DNA of 7,659 nt, from positions 1 to 7,659 of the forward strand of contig JALWSI010000063.1 in the NCBI GenBank assembly GCA_027080315.1. Reading direction: 5' to 3'. The translations under genes and the position numbers were made by a program. The DNA is from a bacterium (lineage in GTDB: Bacteria > Thermosulfidibacterota > Thermosulfidibacteria > Thermosulfidibacterales > JALWSI01). Positions 1 to 7,223 of the stretch are shown piece by piece. The notes below the pieces were generated by a model. That model saw only the letters and a program-made list of their open reading frames with translations, had not been told where the DNA came from and searched no databases. Each line of letters begins with the position of its first letter. Within the stretch, counting starts at the first letter, position 1.

Positions 1-38
1 CACCGCGAGGTGGTGGGAGAGTAGGTCATCGCCAGGAT
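1..38 (+). rRNA. rrf: 5S ribosomal RNA, 3' end (partial)
   Basis: The window opens inside a 5S rRNA. Bases 1-12 form the helix IV hairpin, CACC and GGTG closed by a GCGA (GNRA) tetraloop. They are followed by the conserved GTGGGAGAGTAGG block (loop E side) and then TCATCGCCAGGA, which matches the 3' strand of helix I in bacterial 5S rRNA. About two thirds of the molecule, on the 5' side, lies outside the window. The exact 3' end is uncertain by a few bases. An rRNA operon reading rightward therefore ends here, and its 16S and 23S genes would lie to the left. Confidence 0.9.
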
Positions 39-68
39 CCTTTTTTATTATATATTGTGAAAAAAGGA
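38..68. repeat. A/T-rich inverted repeat after the 5S gene, possible weak terminator
   Basis: TCCTTTTTT (38-46) is matched perfectly by AAAAAAGGA (60-68) across a 13-base A/T-rich loop. The T6 run at 41-46 directly follows the mature 5S end and could help end rRNA transcription. The stem is mostly A:T and no T-tract follows its right arm, so it is not a canonical rho-independent terminator on either strand. It lies between convergent transcripts (5S and the methyltransferase gene), where a bidirectional stop signal would be expected. Confidence 0.4.
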
Positions 69-119
69 ACAAAGCAAAACCTAACCATCAATACAAACAA
101 GAAACCAACAAAAAACCAA

Positions 120-1229
120 CTACAACCTAAAAGAACCCCGCCTGGGAACCTCTCGCAAACCTAAGGGGAACCAACCTTCATCTACTCCCTTTCCCTGAAT
201 CAACACCTTAAAGGTGTCACCCATCCCCCCAGGCATTATGAGAGTTTTAGCCTTAAGCACCTGACTCATCTCCAACCCATCCCCCTCATTCAATAGATCC
301 AGAAGGCCCAAACTGAGAAGAAAGTGGCTCTGGTCAGTGAACCCCAAGGTTTTCAATCCCACCTTCTCTCCCCAATGTTTAAGGGCAGAAAAGTTAACAT
401 GACTGGTGATATCCTGCTCACCGGGCTGGGCCAACACATCCTCAGAGGTCCTATGTCCTTTGTAGGCCATCAGGGTTCCCCTGCTACGATAAGGTTGATA
501 CAGCTCATGGCTGGGGTATCCGTAATCCACTGTTATCACGAACCCTTTCCCTAAACTATCCCCCACAAGCTCTATCCACCTCACCGCTTCAAGGTTAACC
601 TCGGTGCGAAAACCCACCGATAGGGTAACCCCCAGTTCTCTAAAGTATTTTTCAATCTCCCCGGTAGAGGGTTCTCGCAAGGTCTCAGCGAACTCTCCAT
701 CTTCAAAGGAGATGTAAACCTCTTTCAGACCATCCTCGCACATCTCCACCAGATGAACAGGAAAGGAGTCCACAAGCTCGTTTGAGAACAAAACCCCGCA
801 AAACGGGGCAACATCACCCAGGTCATCAACCCACTCAACATGGGTCAGGTCTTTCAATATCTCTTGCTGTTTGGTCCTCATGGCAGGACTTCTTTCCACA
901 ATGCAGTAGGTGCAGGAGCGTTCTAACCGTTCAAATTCCAGAAGCACGTCCCTGGCAAGGTATCCCTGCCCAGCACCCATCTCCACAACCGTTGGGCTAC
1001 CGCCCAACACATCAACCATCTCTGCGATCTGACGGGCCAACATTCTTCCAAAAAGATCCCCTACGCTTGCAGAGGTGAAGAAATCACCCTCTTTGCCGAT
1101 ACGACTGGCAGAAGACGAATAGTACCCCCATTCAGGATGGTAAAGGGCGAGTTCCATAAACTCCTTGAAGGTGATGGGTCCTTCAGATGCTATCTTGCTA
1201 ACAAGAAGCTCTTCTAAGGCAGAGGGCAT
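120..1229 (-). CDS. SAM-dependent methyltransferase, MidA/NDUFAF7 family (DUF185)
   Basis: This 369-aa cytoplasmic protein has the layout of the MidA/NDUFAF7 family (DUF185). The N-terminal block ITFKEFMELALYHPEWGYY is at residues 19-37 and GDFFTSASVG at 48-57. The SAM-binding motif VEMGAGQGYLARD is at 82-94, SNELVDSFP at 149-157, VDYGY at 234-238 and GTLMAYKGHR at 251-260. DITSHVNF is at 273-280 and the closing MGDTFKVLIQ at 336-345. The mitochondrial relative methylates an arginine in the NDUFS2 subunit of complex I. Bacterial substrates are mostly unknown, and a role with Nuo-type complexes here is only inference. The ATG lies one base after the ribE stop and has only a weak GGTGA-like ribosome binding site, so translation is probably coupled to ribE. 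It is the last gene of the lysC-cimA-ribE operon. Length is normal and no key motif is missing. Confidence 0.92.
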   Translation of the reverse strand: MPSALEELLVSKIASEGPITFKEFMELALYHPEWGYYSSSASRIGKEGDFFTSASVGDLFGRMLARQIAEMVDVLGGSPTVVEMGAGQGYLARDVLLEFERLERSCTYCIVERSPAMRTKQQEILKDLTHVEWVDDLGDVAPFCGVLFSNELVDSFPVHLVEMCEDGLKEVYISFEDGEFAETLREPSTGEIEKYFRELGVTLSVGFRTEVNLEAVRWIELVGDSLGKGFVITVDYGYPSHELYQPYRSRGTLMAYKGHRTSEDVLAQPGEQDITSHVNFSALKHWGEKVGLKTLGFTDQSHFLLSLGLLDLLNEGDGLEMSQVLKAKTLIMPGGMGDTFKVLIQGKGVDEGWFPLGLREVPRRGSFRL

Positions 1230-1230
1230 A

Positions 1231-1869
1231 TCACCACAGGGCAGCTATCAAGGTGGAGCTATCTTCTTTTTTTTGAACCGTGTAGTTCTGCAACAGGCTT
1301 TCAAGATACCTCGCCACCAGGTCAACCTCCACATTCACCTCATCCCCTACCCTCTTATCGCCAAGGGTTGTAACAGTTGCAGTGTGGGGAATAACCGCTA
1401 CTGAGATTATGTTCTCGTGAAGCTCTGCAACGGTTAGGCTTATCCCGTCTATTGCCACAGAGCCCTTCACGGCCACATACCTCAGCAGATTCAAGGGCAG
1501 CTCAAAACGGTAAACTATGAACTCACCCTCCCCTTTAATGTCAGCTATTATCCCCACCCCGTCTATGTGGCCTGTCACAAGATGCCCATGTAACCTGTCA
1601 CCAACAGCTAAGGCTCTCTCAAGGTTAACTTTTATGCCAGGTCTTGCGTTCTTCAATGATGTTCTCTTGATGGTCTCAGGAGAGACATCTGCCTTAAACC
1701 ACCCCTCCCCCGATTCAACCACGGTTAAACACGCCCCATTAACAGCTATGCTCTCACCAACCGGGATCACCGGTTCTGAGAGGGAGTGGGAGATATTCAA
1801 GACCAATCCCCCAGCTTTAGACGCTACATCTACCACCTCTCCAACTCCCTCTACTAAACCAGTGAACAA
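1231..1869 (-). CDS. ribE: Riboflavin synthase, alpha subunit
   Basis: Riboflavin synthase converts two 6,7-dimethyl-8-ribityllumazine molecules to riboflavin plus the pyrimidinedione precursor, the last step of riboflavin synthesis in the cytoplasm. The 212-aa protein starts with the family hallmark MFTGLVEGVG and contains two homologous lumazine-binding barrels. GESIAVNGACLTV (38-50) in the first matches GSVAIDGISLTV (136-147) in the second. The linker block HGHLVTGHIDGVG (94-106) is also typical. The start codon is TTG: the conserved N-terminus leaves no room for another start, and AAGGAG sits 7 bases upstream. It begins 4 bases after the cimA stop and ends 1 base before the methyltransferase gene. 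The usual rib partners (ribD, ribBA, ribH) are not in this window, so the gene is detached from the common rib cluster. The ATP-independent class I enzyme is meant; the symbol ribC is used for it in E. coli. Confidence 0.96.
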   Translation of the reverse strand: MFTGLVEGVGEVVDVASKAGGLVLNISHSLSEPVIPVGESIAVNGACLTVVESGEGWFKADVSPETIKRTSLKNARPGIKVNLERALAVGDRLHGHLVTGHIDGVGIIADIKGEGEFIVYRFELPLNLLRYVAVKGSVAIDGISLTVAELHENIISVAVIPHTATVTTLGDKRVGDEVNVEVDLVARYLESLLQNYTVQKKEDSSTLIAALW

Positions 1870-1873
1870 TAAG

Positions 1874-3460
1874 CTACTCCTTTTCCTCTTCGTCCCTCAT
1901 GAGCTTATACTCTATGCTGTCCACCAATGCCTTCCAGCTGGCCTCAATGACGTTACCATGAACGCCCACTGTGCCCCAGCGTTTCTCTCCATCTGTGGAC
2001 TCAATTAGCACCCTAACCTTCGCTGCGGTACCAGCGGTCTCGTCCAGGATTCGGACCTTGTAGTCTGTGAGATGGGTACCCGCCAGATTGGGATAGAACT
2101 CTGAAAGAGCCTTCCGAAGGGCCTTATCCATGGCGTTCACAGGGCCGTTTCCATCTGCAGCGGTATGGTAGGAACCATAAGGGGTCTTAACCTTTATAGT
2201 GGCCTCGCTAACAGGGTCCTCTTCTCTTGTGCGCTTCTCAACAATAACCCTGAATCCACCCAGCTCAAAGTAGGGATCAAACCTGCCCATGGCCTTCTTA
2301 ACCATGATCTCAAAGGAAGCCTCGGCGCCTTCAAACTGATACCCCTGGTGCTCAAGCTCTTTTAGCTGCTCCAACACCCGCTGAACCGTTGGATCCTTGC
2401 TCTCAATGTCAAGTCCAAACTCTTTGGCTTTGTAGAGAATGTTGCTCTTACCAGAGAGGTCTGAGACCAAAACCCTCTGCTTGTTTCCCACAAGTTCGGG
2501 CTTTATGTGTTCGTAGGTGTCCGATCGCTTCATCACGGCACTCACATGAATGCCCCCTTTGTGGGCAAAGGCACTGCGTCCCACATAGGGCTGGTGTTTC
2601 CAGGGCTTCAGATTGGCAATCTCATAAACGAAGCGAGAGATGTTGGTAAGCATAGCAAGCTGCTCATCAGAGATACAGTCAAGCCCCATCTTCAGCTTCA
2701 ATGCAGGAATGATTGAGCAGAGGTTGGCGTTGCCGCACCTCTCACCTATTCCGTTTATGGTTCCCTGAACATGGGTGACCCCTTCCCTTACAGCCATGAG
2801 GGTATTTGCAACAGCACACTCAGAGTCGTTATGGGTATGCACCCCCAACCTCACCTCTGGTCCCAGAGTCTCTTTAACCGCCTGTACGATGGGAGGAATT
2901 TCGTAAGGAATACACCCGCCGTTGGTATCGCAGAGCACAATCACATCGGCTCCTCCTTCAACGGCGGCTTTCAGGGTCTTAATGGCATACTCTGGGTTTC
3001 TCTTGTAACCATCAAAGAAGTGCTCGGCATCGTAGATAACCTCTGGCACCCGCTCTTTCAGATAGTTAATAGACTCTTGAATCATTCGCAGGTTCTCATC
3101 TAAGCTGGTCTTCAGAGCATCTGTAACATGAAGATCCCAAGACTTTCCAAATATGGTCACCACCGGAACATTGGCTTTGAGAAGCATTGAGATGTTATGG
3201 TCATCCTTTGGATGAACATTGGGCCTGCAGGTACTACCAAAGGCTGTTATCTTAGCCTGCTTAAGTCTGAGATGCTGGGCCAGTTTAAAAAACTCCATAT
3301 CCTTTGGATTAGAGCCAGGCCATCCACCCTCGATGTAGTGGATGCCCAGCTCATCCAGGTTCTCTGCAATGCGCACCTTATCTGCGCTTGAGAGGGAGAC
3401 ATCCTCCCCCTGTGTTCCATCCCTCAAAGTGGTGTCGTAAAGATCTATTCTCTTTCCCAT
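1874..3460 (-). CDS. cimA: (R)-citramalate synthase
   Basis: Citramalate synthase condenses acetyl-CoA with pyruvate to (R)-citramalate. This starts the threonine-independent route to 2-oxobutyrate and isoleucine, continued by LeuCD and LeuB. The 528-aa protein has the HMGL-like TIM-barrel with [13 protein letters not shown] (7-19; R13 and D14 are the expected catalytic and metal residues). HTHND (208-212; H208 and H210 metal ligands) and [10 protein letters not shown] (237-246) follow. [13 protein letters not shown] (297-309) marks the linker region, and a LeuA-type dimer/regulatory domain follows at about 375-520. The SNPKDMEFF region, the overall length and the C-terminal [18 protein letters not shown] block (501-518) fit the long CimA type rather than homocitrate or 2-isopropylmalate synthase. 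The regulatory domain suggests isoleucine feedback. The ATG shares one base with the lysC stop (TAATG) and is preceded by a purine-rich AAGGAAGGGAG. Specificity for pyruvate is inferred from the subfamily. Confidence 0.95.
   Translation of the reverse strand: MGKRIDLYDTTLRDGTQGEDVSLSSADKVRIAENLDELGIHYIEGGWPGSNPKDMEFFKLAQHLRLKQAKITAFGSTCRPNVHPKDDHNISMLLKANVPVVTIFGKSWDLHVTDALKTSLDENLRMIQESINYLKERVPEVIYDAEHFFDGYKRNPEYAIKTLKAAVEGGADVIVLCDTNGGCIPYEIPPIVQAVKETLGPEVRLGVHTHNDSECAVANTLMAVREGVTHVQGTINGIGERCGNANLCSIIPALKLKMGLDCISDEQLAMLTNISRFVYEIANLKPWKHQPYVGRSAFAHKGGIHVSAVMKRSDTYEHIKPELVGNKQRVLVSDLSGKSNILYKAKEFGLDIESKDPTVQRVLEQLKELEHQGYQFEGAEASFEIMVKKAMGRFDPYFELGGFRVIVEKRTREEDPVSEATIKVKTPYGSYHTAADGNGPVNAMDKALRKALSEFYPNLAGTHLTDYKVRILDETAGTAAKVRVLIESTDGEKRWGTVGVHGNVIEASWKALVDSIEYKLMRDEEEKE
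1877..1882 (-). promoter_or_regulatory. Ribosome binding site fixing the TTG start of ribE
   Basis: On the minus strand AAGGAG overlaps the last codons of cimA and lies 7 bases ahead of the TTG at 1869-1867. It supports initiation at TTG rather than at a downstream ATG, which would cut off the conserved MFTG start. Confidence 0.75.
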
Positions 3461-4686
3461 TAACTCCCTTCCTTATCTAACTCAAAAGCTCTGTGTAATG
3501 CCCTAACCGCTAATTCTAAGTATTTATCCTCAATAACACAAGAGACTTTTATCTCTGAAGTGCTTATCATAATGATGTTGATACCCTCGTCTGCAAGGGC
3601 ATCAAACATGGTGGCTGCGACCCCTGGATGGGAACGCATGCCAACACCCACTATAGAAACCTTTGCTATTGTGTCATCGGTTATGAACTTTTGAGCCCCA
3701 ATCTCTTTCACCACATTCTCAATCACCTTAATCGCCTTAGGAAGCTCGGTTCTCGCCACAGTGAAAGAGATGTCGGTAAGGCCGTCTTGACTGACATTCT
3801 GGATAATCATGTCAACATTAATATTTGCTTCGGCAATTGGGTCAAAAAGGGCCTTGGCAATGCCCGGCCTGTCAGGAACCCCTACCACTGTGATTTTTGC
3901 CTGATTTTTATCGTAGGTAACCCCGGATACAACCACATCTTCCATATCTTTATTGGCTGGTACCACCATTGTTCCTTCCTCCTCGCTAAATGTGGATCTA
4001 ACATGAATGGGAATATTGTACTTCATCCCTATCTCAACAGAACGCACCTGAAGCACCTTGGCTCCGGCACTGGCCATCTCAAGCATCTCTTCAAAAGAGA
4101 CGGCCTTAAGCTTTCTGGCCTCAGGCACTATGCGGGGATCGGCGGTGAACACGCCGGTCACATCGGTATAAATTTCACACACATCGGCGTTCAAACCAGC
4201 TGCCAAAGCCACCGCTGTGGTATCAGAACCTCCCCGTCCCAAGGTGGTGACATCGTGAGAGAGTTCGTCCACCCCTTGAAAACCGGCAACCACGGCAATC
4301 ATTCCCTCTTTCAGAGCATCAAGTACGTTTTTGGCCTCAATCTTCTTGATTCTGGCCTTGGTGTGAGCCCCATCGGTGATGAACCCTGCCTGTCTCCCGG
4401 TGAAGGACCTCGCAGGATAGCCAAGCTCCCTCAATGCAATGGCAAGTAACGCTGCAGAGGCACGTTCCCCAGAGGAGAGAAGTAGATCCATCTCACGCTC
4501 ATCTGGAAGCTCCGACAGTTCATGGGCCAACCCTATGAGTCGATCGGTCTCGCCAGCCATTGCGGAGATAACCACCACCACATCGTTACCGGCATCCTTT
4601 GTTCTGGCCACCCTTCGTGCCACGTTCTTGATCTTCTCTGTGGTGCCAACAGAGGTGCCCCCATATTTCTGAACAACCAAAGCCAT
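3460..4686 (-). CDS. lysC: Aspartate kinase, with two C-terminal ACT domains
   Basis: Aspartate kinase phosphorylates aspartate to 4-phospho-aspartate, the committed step to lysine, threonine, methionine and diaminopimelate. The 408-aa protein has the standard single-function (non-fused) length. The amino acid kinase domain shows KYGGTSVG (7-14), the SSGERASA segment (71-78), [16 protein letters not shown] (150-165) and [12 protein letters not shown] (174-185). Two ACT domains lie at about 264-330 and 343-405, the second with [12 protein letters not shown] (374-385), the segment that binds effector lysine and/or threonine in this family. Feedback inhibition is therefore expected. The ATG is preceded by GGGGAGG about 9 bases upstream. 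It is the first gene of the minus-strand operon and overlaps cimA by one base. No fusion to homoserine dehydrogenase or diaminopimelate decarboxylase is present. Which of lysine and threonine inhibits it cannot be read from the sequence. Confidence 0.97.
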   Translation of the reverse strand: MALVVQKYGGTSVGTTEKIKNVARRVARTKDAGNDVVVVISAMAGETDRLIGLAHELSELPDEREMDLLLSSGERASAALLAIALRELGYPARSFTGRQAGFITDGAHTKARIKKIEAKNVLDALKEGMIAVVAGFQGVDELSHDVTTLGRGGSDTTAVALAAGLNADVCEIYTDVTGVFTADPRIVPEARKLKAVSFEEMLEMASAGAKVLQVRSVEIGMKYNIPIHVRSTFSEEEGTMVVPANKDMEDVVVSGVTYDKNQAKITVVGVPDRPGIAKALFDPIAEANINVDMIIQNVSQDGLTDISFTVARTELPKAIKVIENVVKEIGAQKFITDDTIAKVSIVGVGMRSHPGVAATMFDALADEGINIIMISTSEIKVSCVIEDKYLELAVRALHRAFELDKEGS

Positions 4687-4739
4687 GCTTCAATACCTCC
4701 CCGTGAAGTTGTGGCCTGCCATTACCAAAAACCCCACCC

Positions 4740-4768
4740 ATAATACAAGGCCTATCAAAAGAGTTGTT
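4740..4768 (-). promoter_or_regulatory. Weak candidate promoter for the lysC operon
   Basis: On the minus strand TATTAT (4745-4740, five of six matches to the -10 consensus) is preceded by TTAACA (4770-4765, five of six to the -35 consensus). Their 19-base spacing is longer than ideal. Transcription would start near 4733, giving a leader of about 45 bases that contains the GGGGAGG ribosome binding site. Other starts farther upstream are possible. Confidence 0.3.
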
Positions 4769-4869
4769 AATGTACCGCAAAACTCAAGGGTTTACAGCCT
4801 TAAATAAAGATGTTCAGGCACAACTCCAACATTATTATTATCTTTTGCTTGCCTCTGTTTTTGGTTTAT

Positions 4870-4898
4870 TTGACCCTATAAATCTTCTTTGCTATAAG
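4870..4898 (+). promoter_or_regulatory. Sigma-70-type promoter of the electron-transfer operon
   Basis: TTGACC (4870-4875) and TATAAG (4893-4898) are each one mismatch from consensus and are separated by exactly 17 bases. Transcription should start near 4905, leaving a 50-base leader before the ATG at 4955. The bases after the -10 box (CGCCCCGCC) are unusually G+C-rich for this region. In E. coli such discriminators make promoters sensitive to ppGpp, but whether that holds here is inference. Confidence 0.7.
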
Positions 4899-4954
4899 CG
4901 CCCCGCCTTGTGAGAAAAGGGCAAGATACCACCCTAACGAAAAGGGAGGGAGAT

Positions 4955-5821
4955 ATGGACAGACGCAGCTTTCTAAAGGCAATCGCAGCCGGAACAGTCT
5001 CTTTCTCTCTAACGCCTTCTGGTGTCTTAGCTAAAATGCCAGATGGTTCTAAAGAGTTTGTAGGTGTTCTTGTTGATACAACTCGGTGTATCGGCTGCCG
5101 CAGGTGCGAGCTTAGGTGTGCCCAGGTGAACAACTTACCACTACCGGATCCTGACGACAAAAAGGTTTTTGAGAAGGAAAGGTGGGTTTCAGCGGAGCAC
5201 TGGACAATTGTTAACAGGCATAAGACCTCAAAGGGTACTTTCTTTATCAAAAGGCAATGTATGCACTGTTGCCAACCAGCCTGTGCCGCAGCGTGTCCGG
5301 TTAAGGCAATGGAGAAAAAGAAGGATGGGCCTGTGGTATGGAACCCCAACTGCATAGGGTGTAAGACCTGTGCTTTCTCCTGTCCTTGGGGAGTGCCCGA
5401 ACTTGAACCCAAACCATTTCCGAAGATCGGGAAATGCATCTTTTGTTGGCCCAGATTACAAAAAGGGCTTCTGCCTGCCTGTGTTGATACCTGTCCTATG
5501 GAAGCTCTCATCTTCGGTACAAGAAGACAATTGCTGGACGAGGCAAGAACCAGAATCTACAAAAATCCAGACAGGTATCACAGGTATATTTATGGAGAGC
5601 GAGAGGTAGGAGGCACCTCCTGGATGTATTTAACCGCTGCTCCTCCAGAAGAAATGGGGCTCAAGCGAGAGGTGGGCAAGAAGCCTTTGCCTGAGAACAC
5701 AACAGGGTTCCTCTTTGCTGTGCCTTACGTGTTAGTCTTATGGCCGGCGTTCTTACTGGGAGTTCATAAAGCCACTGAAAGAAGAAAAGAGGTGGCCAGC
5801 AAAGAAAACGAGGAGGGTTAA
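4955..5821 (+). CDS. Tat-exported 4x[4Fe-4S] ferredoxin-type subunit with C-terminal anchor (HybA/HmcB-like)
   Basis: This 288-aa electron-transfer subunit probably works on the periplasmic face of the membrane, passing electrons between the NrfD-type partner encoded next and a cytochrome or enzyme. The N-terminus has a twin-arginine motif, DRRSFLK (2-8), followed by a hydrophobic stretch to A26. Sixteen cysteines form four cubane sites: C45-C48-C51-C55, C102-C105-C110-C114, C133-C136-C139-C143 and C161-C164-C176-C180, the pattern of the DMSO reductase B-subunit family. One extra cysteine, C106, sits inside the second motif. A single hydrophobic segment at about 251-270 followed by basic residues should anchor the C-terminus, as in HybA and HmcB. 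The ATG at 4955 is chosen because GGGAGGG lies just upstream and it places the Tat motif at the N-terminus. It is the first gene of the operon, and the next ATG comes 2 bases after its stop. DsrO is the main alternative, but the C-terminal helix and HybB-like neighbour favour HybA/HmcB. Confidence 0.9.
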   Translation: MDRRSFLKAIAAGTVSFSLTPSGVLAKMPDGSKEFVGVLVDTTRCIGCRRCELRCAQVNNLPLPDPDDKKVFEKERWVSAEHWTIVNRHKTSKGTFFIKRQCMHCCQPACAAACPVKAMEKKKDGPVVWNPNCIGCKTCAFSCPWGVPELEPKPFPKIGKCIFCWPRLQKGLLPACVDTCPMEALIFGTRRQLLDEARTRIYKNPDRYHRYIYGEREVGGTSWMYLTAAPPEEMGLKREVGKKPLPENTTGFLFAVPYVLVLWPAFLLGVHKATERRKEVASKENEEG

Positions 5822-5823
5822 AG

Positions 5824-7011
5824 ATGACTGGCTCTTTGATATCTGAACTTAAACCAAAAGGTAAGATCATCACCCCTTTCAACGTGATTAGTGGACTCTT
5901 CATCTTAGTAGGCATAGGCTTCATGATCTACAGATTCATCTACGGCCTGCCTGCGGTGGTCAATGAGGCTCCTGGGTTTCCCTGGGGAGTATGGATCGGC
6001 TTCAACGTGATGGCAGGTGTCGCCTTTGCCGCAGGGGCTTACACCTTAACCTTTGTGGTGTACATCCTAAAGAATGATCTTTACCATCCCATAATAAGGC
6101 CCACAGTGCTAAACGGATTTTTGGCCTATGTGTTTTACGCCGGTGCCATAGTCTTAGATTGCGGAAGATGGTGGCATATCTACAACCCGCTAATAGGAAA
6201 CAAGTTTGGAGTCAATGCTGTTCTGTTCCTCATCGCCTGGCACTTCTTCCTTTACATGCTGGCTGAATTGGTAGAGTTCTCTCCCGCAATCGCAGAGTGG
6301 TTAGGAGCAAAGAGGCTATGGAAGGTCCTTAAAGGCATGACCATAGGTGCCGTGGTGTTTGGAATAACCCTCTCAACCCTTCATCAGTCTGCCTTGGGCG
6401 CTTTGGTTCTCATGGCCGAGCCGAACATACATCCCTTGTGGTGGAGTGAGTGGATACCCGTCCTCTACTTCGTGTCGGGAATATACGGCGGAATCTCAAT
6501 GGTTCTGGTGGAAGGATGGATCAGCATGAAGGCTTTCAGCGACATCATTCCAGAGAAATTCAAAAAGCAGTATCCCAACATCGCAGTAGGATTGGCAAAG
6601 TTTGCCGCAGGTGTGATGTTTGCCTACTTATTCATGAAGCTGTTGGTGCTCATCCACGGTAGACATTGGGATCTTCTTCTCACCCCCATGGGTTACATCT
6701 ACATAATAGAGGTGATTGGTCTAACCTTCATCCCCTTCCTCTTCTTCCTGTTTGGAGCCAAAAACAGAAGCGTGGGTCTCATCAGGTGGGCAGCGGTGCT
6801 GGCAATGTTGGGGATCATCCTCAACCGATGCAGCTACGTCTTCATCGCCTACAAGTGGTATGTCCCCCTCTCCGAGCGTTACATCCCTGCCATCCCCGAG
6901 GTATGGATAGCCTTAACAATAGTCGTGGCTCATATGTGGGCTTACAGGTGGGTTGTTAGAAGAATGCCAGTTTACACCGATCCACCAGAGTGGGCCAAAG
7001 AAGACCACTAA
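5824..7011 (+). CDS. NrfD/PsrC-family integral membrane subunit, HybB/HmcC-like
   Basis: This 395-aa polytopic protein has about ten predicted helices, near residues 17-40, 55-81, 95-113, 130-150, 172-195, 210-232, 255-277, 289-310, 317-336 and 356-378. Family features are GFPWGVWIGFNVMAGVAFAAG (51-71) and TLHQSALGAL (185-194) followed by HPLWWSEWIPVLYFVSGI (203-220), close to the HybB (hydrogenase-2 membrane subunit) and HmcC type rather than the shorter NrfD/PsrC proteins. Members bind quinone in the membrane without heme and hand electrons to a ferredoxin-like partner, which here is the gene just upstream. AGGAGG at 5811-5816 is 7 bases before the ATG. The stop is followed after 17 bases by the small-protein gene. 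Quinone reduction or quinol oxidation are both possible, and the direction cannot be read from sequence. Confidence 0.92.
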   Translation: MTGSLISELKPKGKIITPFNVISGLFILVGIGFMIYRFIYGLPAVVNEAPGFPWGVWIGFNVMAGVAFAAGAYTLTFVVYILKNDLYHPIIRPTVLNGFLAYVFYAGAIVLDCGRWWHIYNPLIGNKFGVNAVLFLIAWHFFLYMLAELVEFSPAIAEWLGAKRLWKVLKGMTIGAVVFGITLSTLHQSALGALVLMAEPNIHPLWWSEWIPVLYFVSGIYGGISMVLVEGWISMKAFSDIIPEKFKKQYPNIAVGLAKFAAGVMFAYLFMKLLVLIHGRHWDLLLTPMGYIYIIEVIGLTFIPFLFFLFGAKNRSVGLIRWAAVLAMLGIILNRCSYVFIAYKWYVPLSERYIPAIPEVWIALTIVVAHMWAYRWVVRRMPVYTDPPEWAKEDH

Positions 7012-7017
7012 AAAACT

Positions 7018-7025
7018 GGAGGTGA
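7018..7025 (+). promoter_or_regulatory. Ribosome binding site of the 64-aa protein gene
   Basis: GGAGGTGA is a full match to the anti-Shine-Dalgarno sequence and lies 3 bases before the ATG at 7029. It is the strongest site in the window and is good support that this small gene is really translated. Confidence 0.85.
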
Positions 7026-7028
7026 ATC

Positions 7029-7223
7029 ATGGGCGAGTTCCATTATGTAGACCTGTTTGCAACAAAGGGAATAGAGTACATCGTGGTAATAATCTACTTG
7101 ATCATTCTAATTCCCTTTTGGAAGTTCTTAACCAGAAACAAGGATAGCTATCGGTACAATCCCCATTCACATCATTCGCATTCAACAACTTCCAATTCTC
7201 CATCTGCAGGAGGAGAAAAATGA
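7029..7223 (+). CDS. Small single-helix membrane protein with His-rich C-terminal tail (HmcD-like)
   Basis: This 64-aa protein has one transmembrane helix (about residues 15-35) and a polar tail containing HSHHSH (46-51). The basic residues after the helix (K32, R36, K38, R42) against an acidic N-terminus predict the N-terminus outside and the tail in the cytoplasm. It is very probably real: an ideal ribosome binding site precedes it, it sits 17 bases after the NrfD-type gene, and its stop overlaps the cytochrome start in ATGA. Its position after a ferredoxin/NrfD pair matches HmcD of the Hmc complex, and the TKGIEY...F..FW pattern resembles small proteins at that position. That likeness is recalled rather than computed. 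Its function is unknown; stabilising the membrane subunit is the simplest guess. The His-rich tail is unusual and could bind metal. Confidence 0.8.
   Translation: MGEFHYVDLFATKGIEYIVVIIYLIILIPFWKFLTRNKDSYRYNPHSHHSHSTTSNSPSAGGEK
7208..7213 (+). promoter_or_regulatory. Ribosome binding site of the cytochrome gene
   Basis: AGGAGG lies within the end of the small-protein gene, 6 bases before the ATG at 7220. Together with the ATGA stop-start overlap it suggests coupled but independently efficient initiation of the cytochrome. Confidence 0.75.

Larger units (their letters stand above)
4687..4954. other. Divergent intergenic region between lysC and the electron-transfer operon
   Basis: This 268-bp spacer separates two operons that are transcribed away from each other. 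It holds no credible gene. The GTG at 4910 would extend the rightward first protein by 15 residues, but it sits right at the predicted transcription start and would bury the Tat signal. The right half carries a strong promoter-like pair. The left half carries only a weak lysC promoter candidate and an imperfect GAGTT/AACTC inverted repeat (4761-4765 and 4781-4785). An ATT-repeat stretch lies near 4830-4841. No riboswitch or leader peptide for lysC was recognised. Confidence 0.7.

Noticed and set aside
1517-2008. 163-aa plus-strand open frame spanning the ribE/cimA junction
   Set aside because: It lies opposite two well-supported genes, is Pro/Ser/Thr-rich without motifs, and has no credible ribosome binding site.
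3628-4449. 273-aa plus-strand open frame with many His and Gly residues
   Set aside because: It is antisense to lysC, whose kinase and ACT motifs are intact across the same bases. The His/Gly/Leu-rich composition is what the complement of such a gene gives, and no ribosome binding site or family motif supports it.
4761-4785. GAGTT/AACTC inverted repeat as an operator or attenuator for lysC
   Set aside because: Only five paired bases with a 15-base loop and no following T-tract; this is expected by chance in an A/T-rich spacer.
4910-4954. GTG start extending the ferredoxin-type protein by 15 residues
   Set aside because: The GTG sits about 5 bases from the predicted transcription start. It would bury the twin-arginine motif 15 residues deeper, while the ATG at 4955 has GGGAGGG at proper distance.
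4876-5511. 211-aa minus-strand open frame opposite the ferredoxin-type gene
   Set aside because: The plus strand encodes four complete [4Fe-4S] motifs and a Tat signal here. The minus-strand product shows no family pattern and runs into the promoter region.
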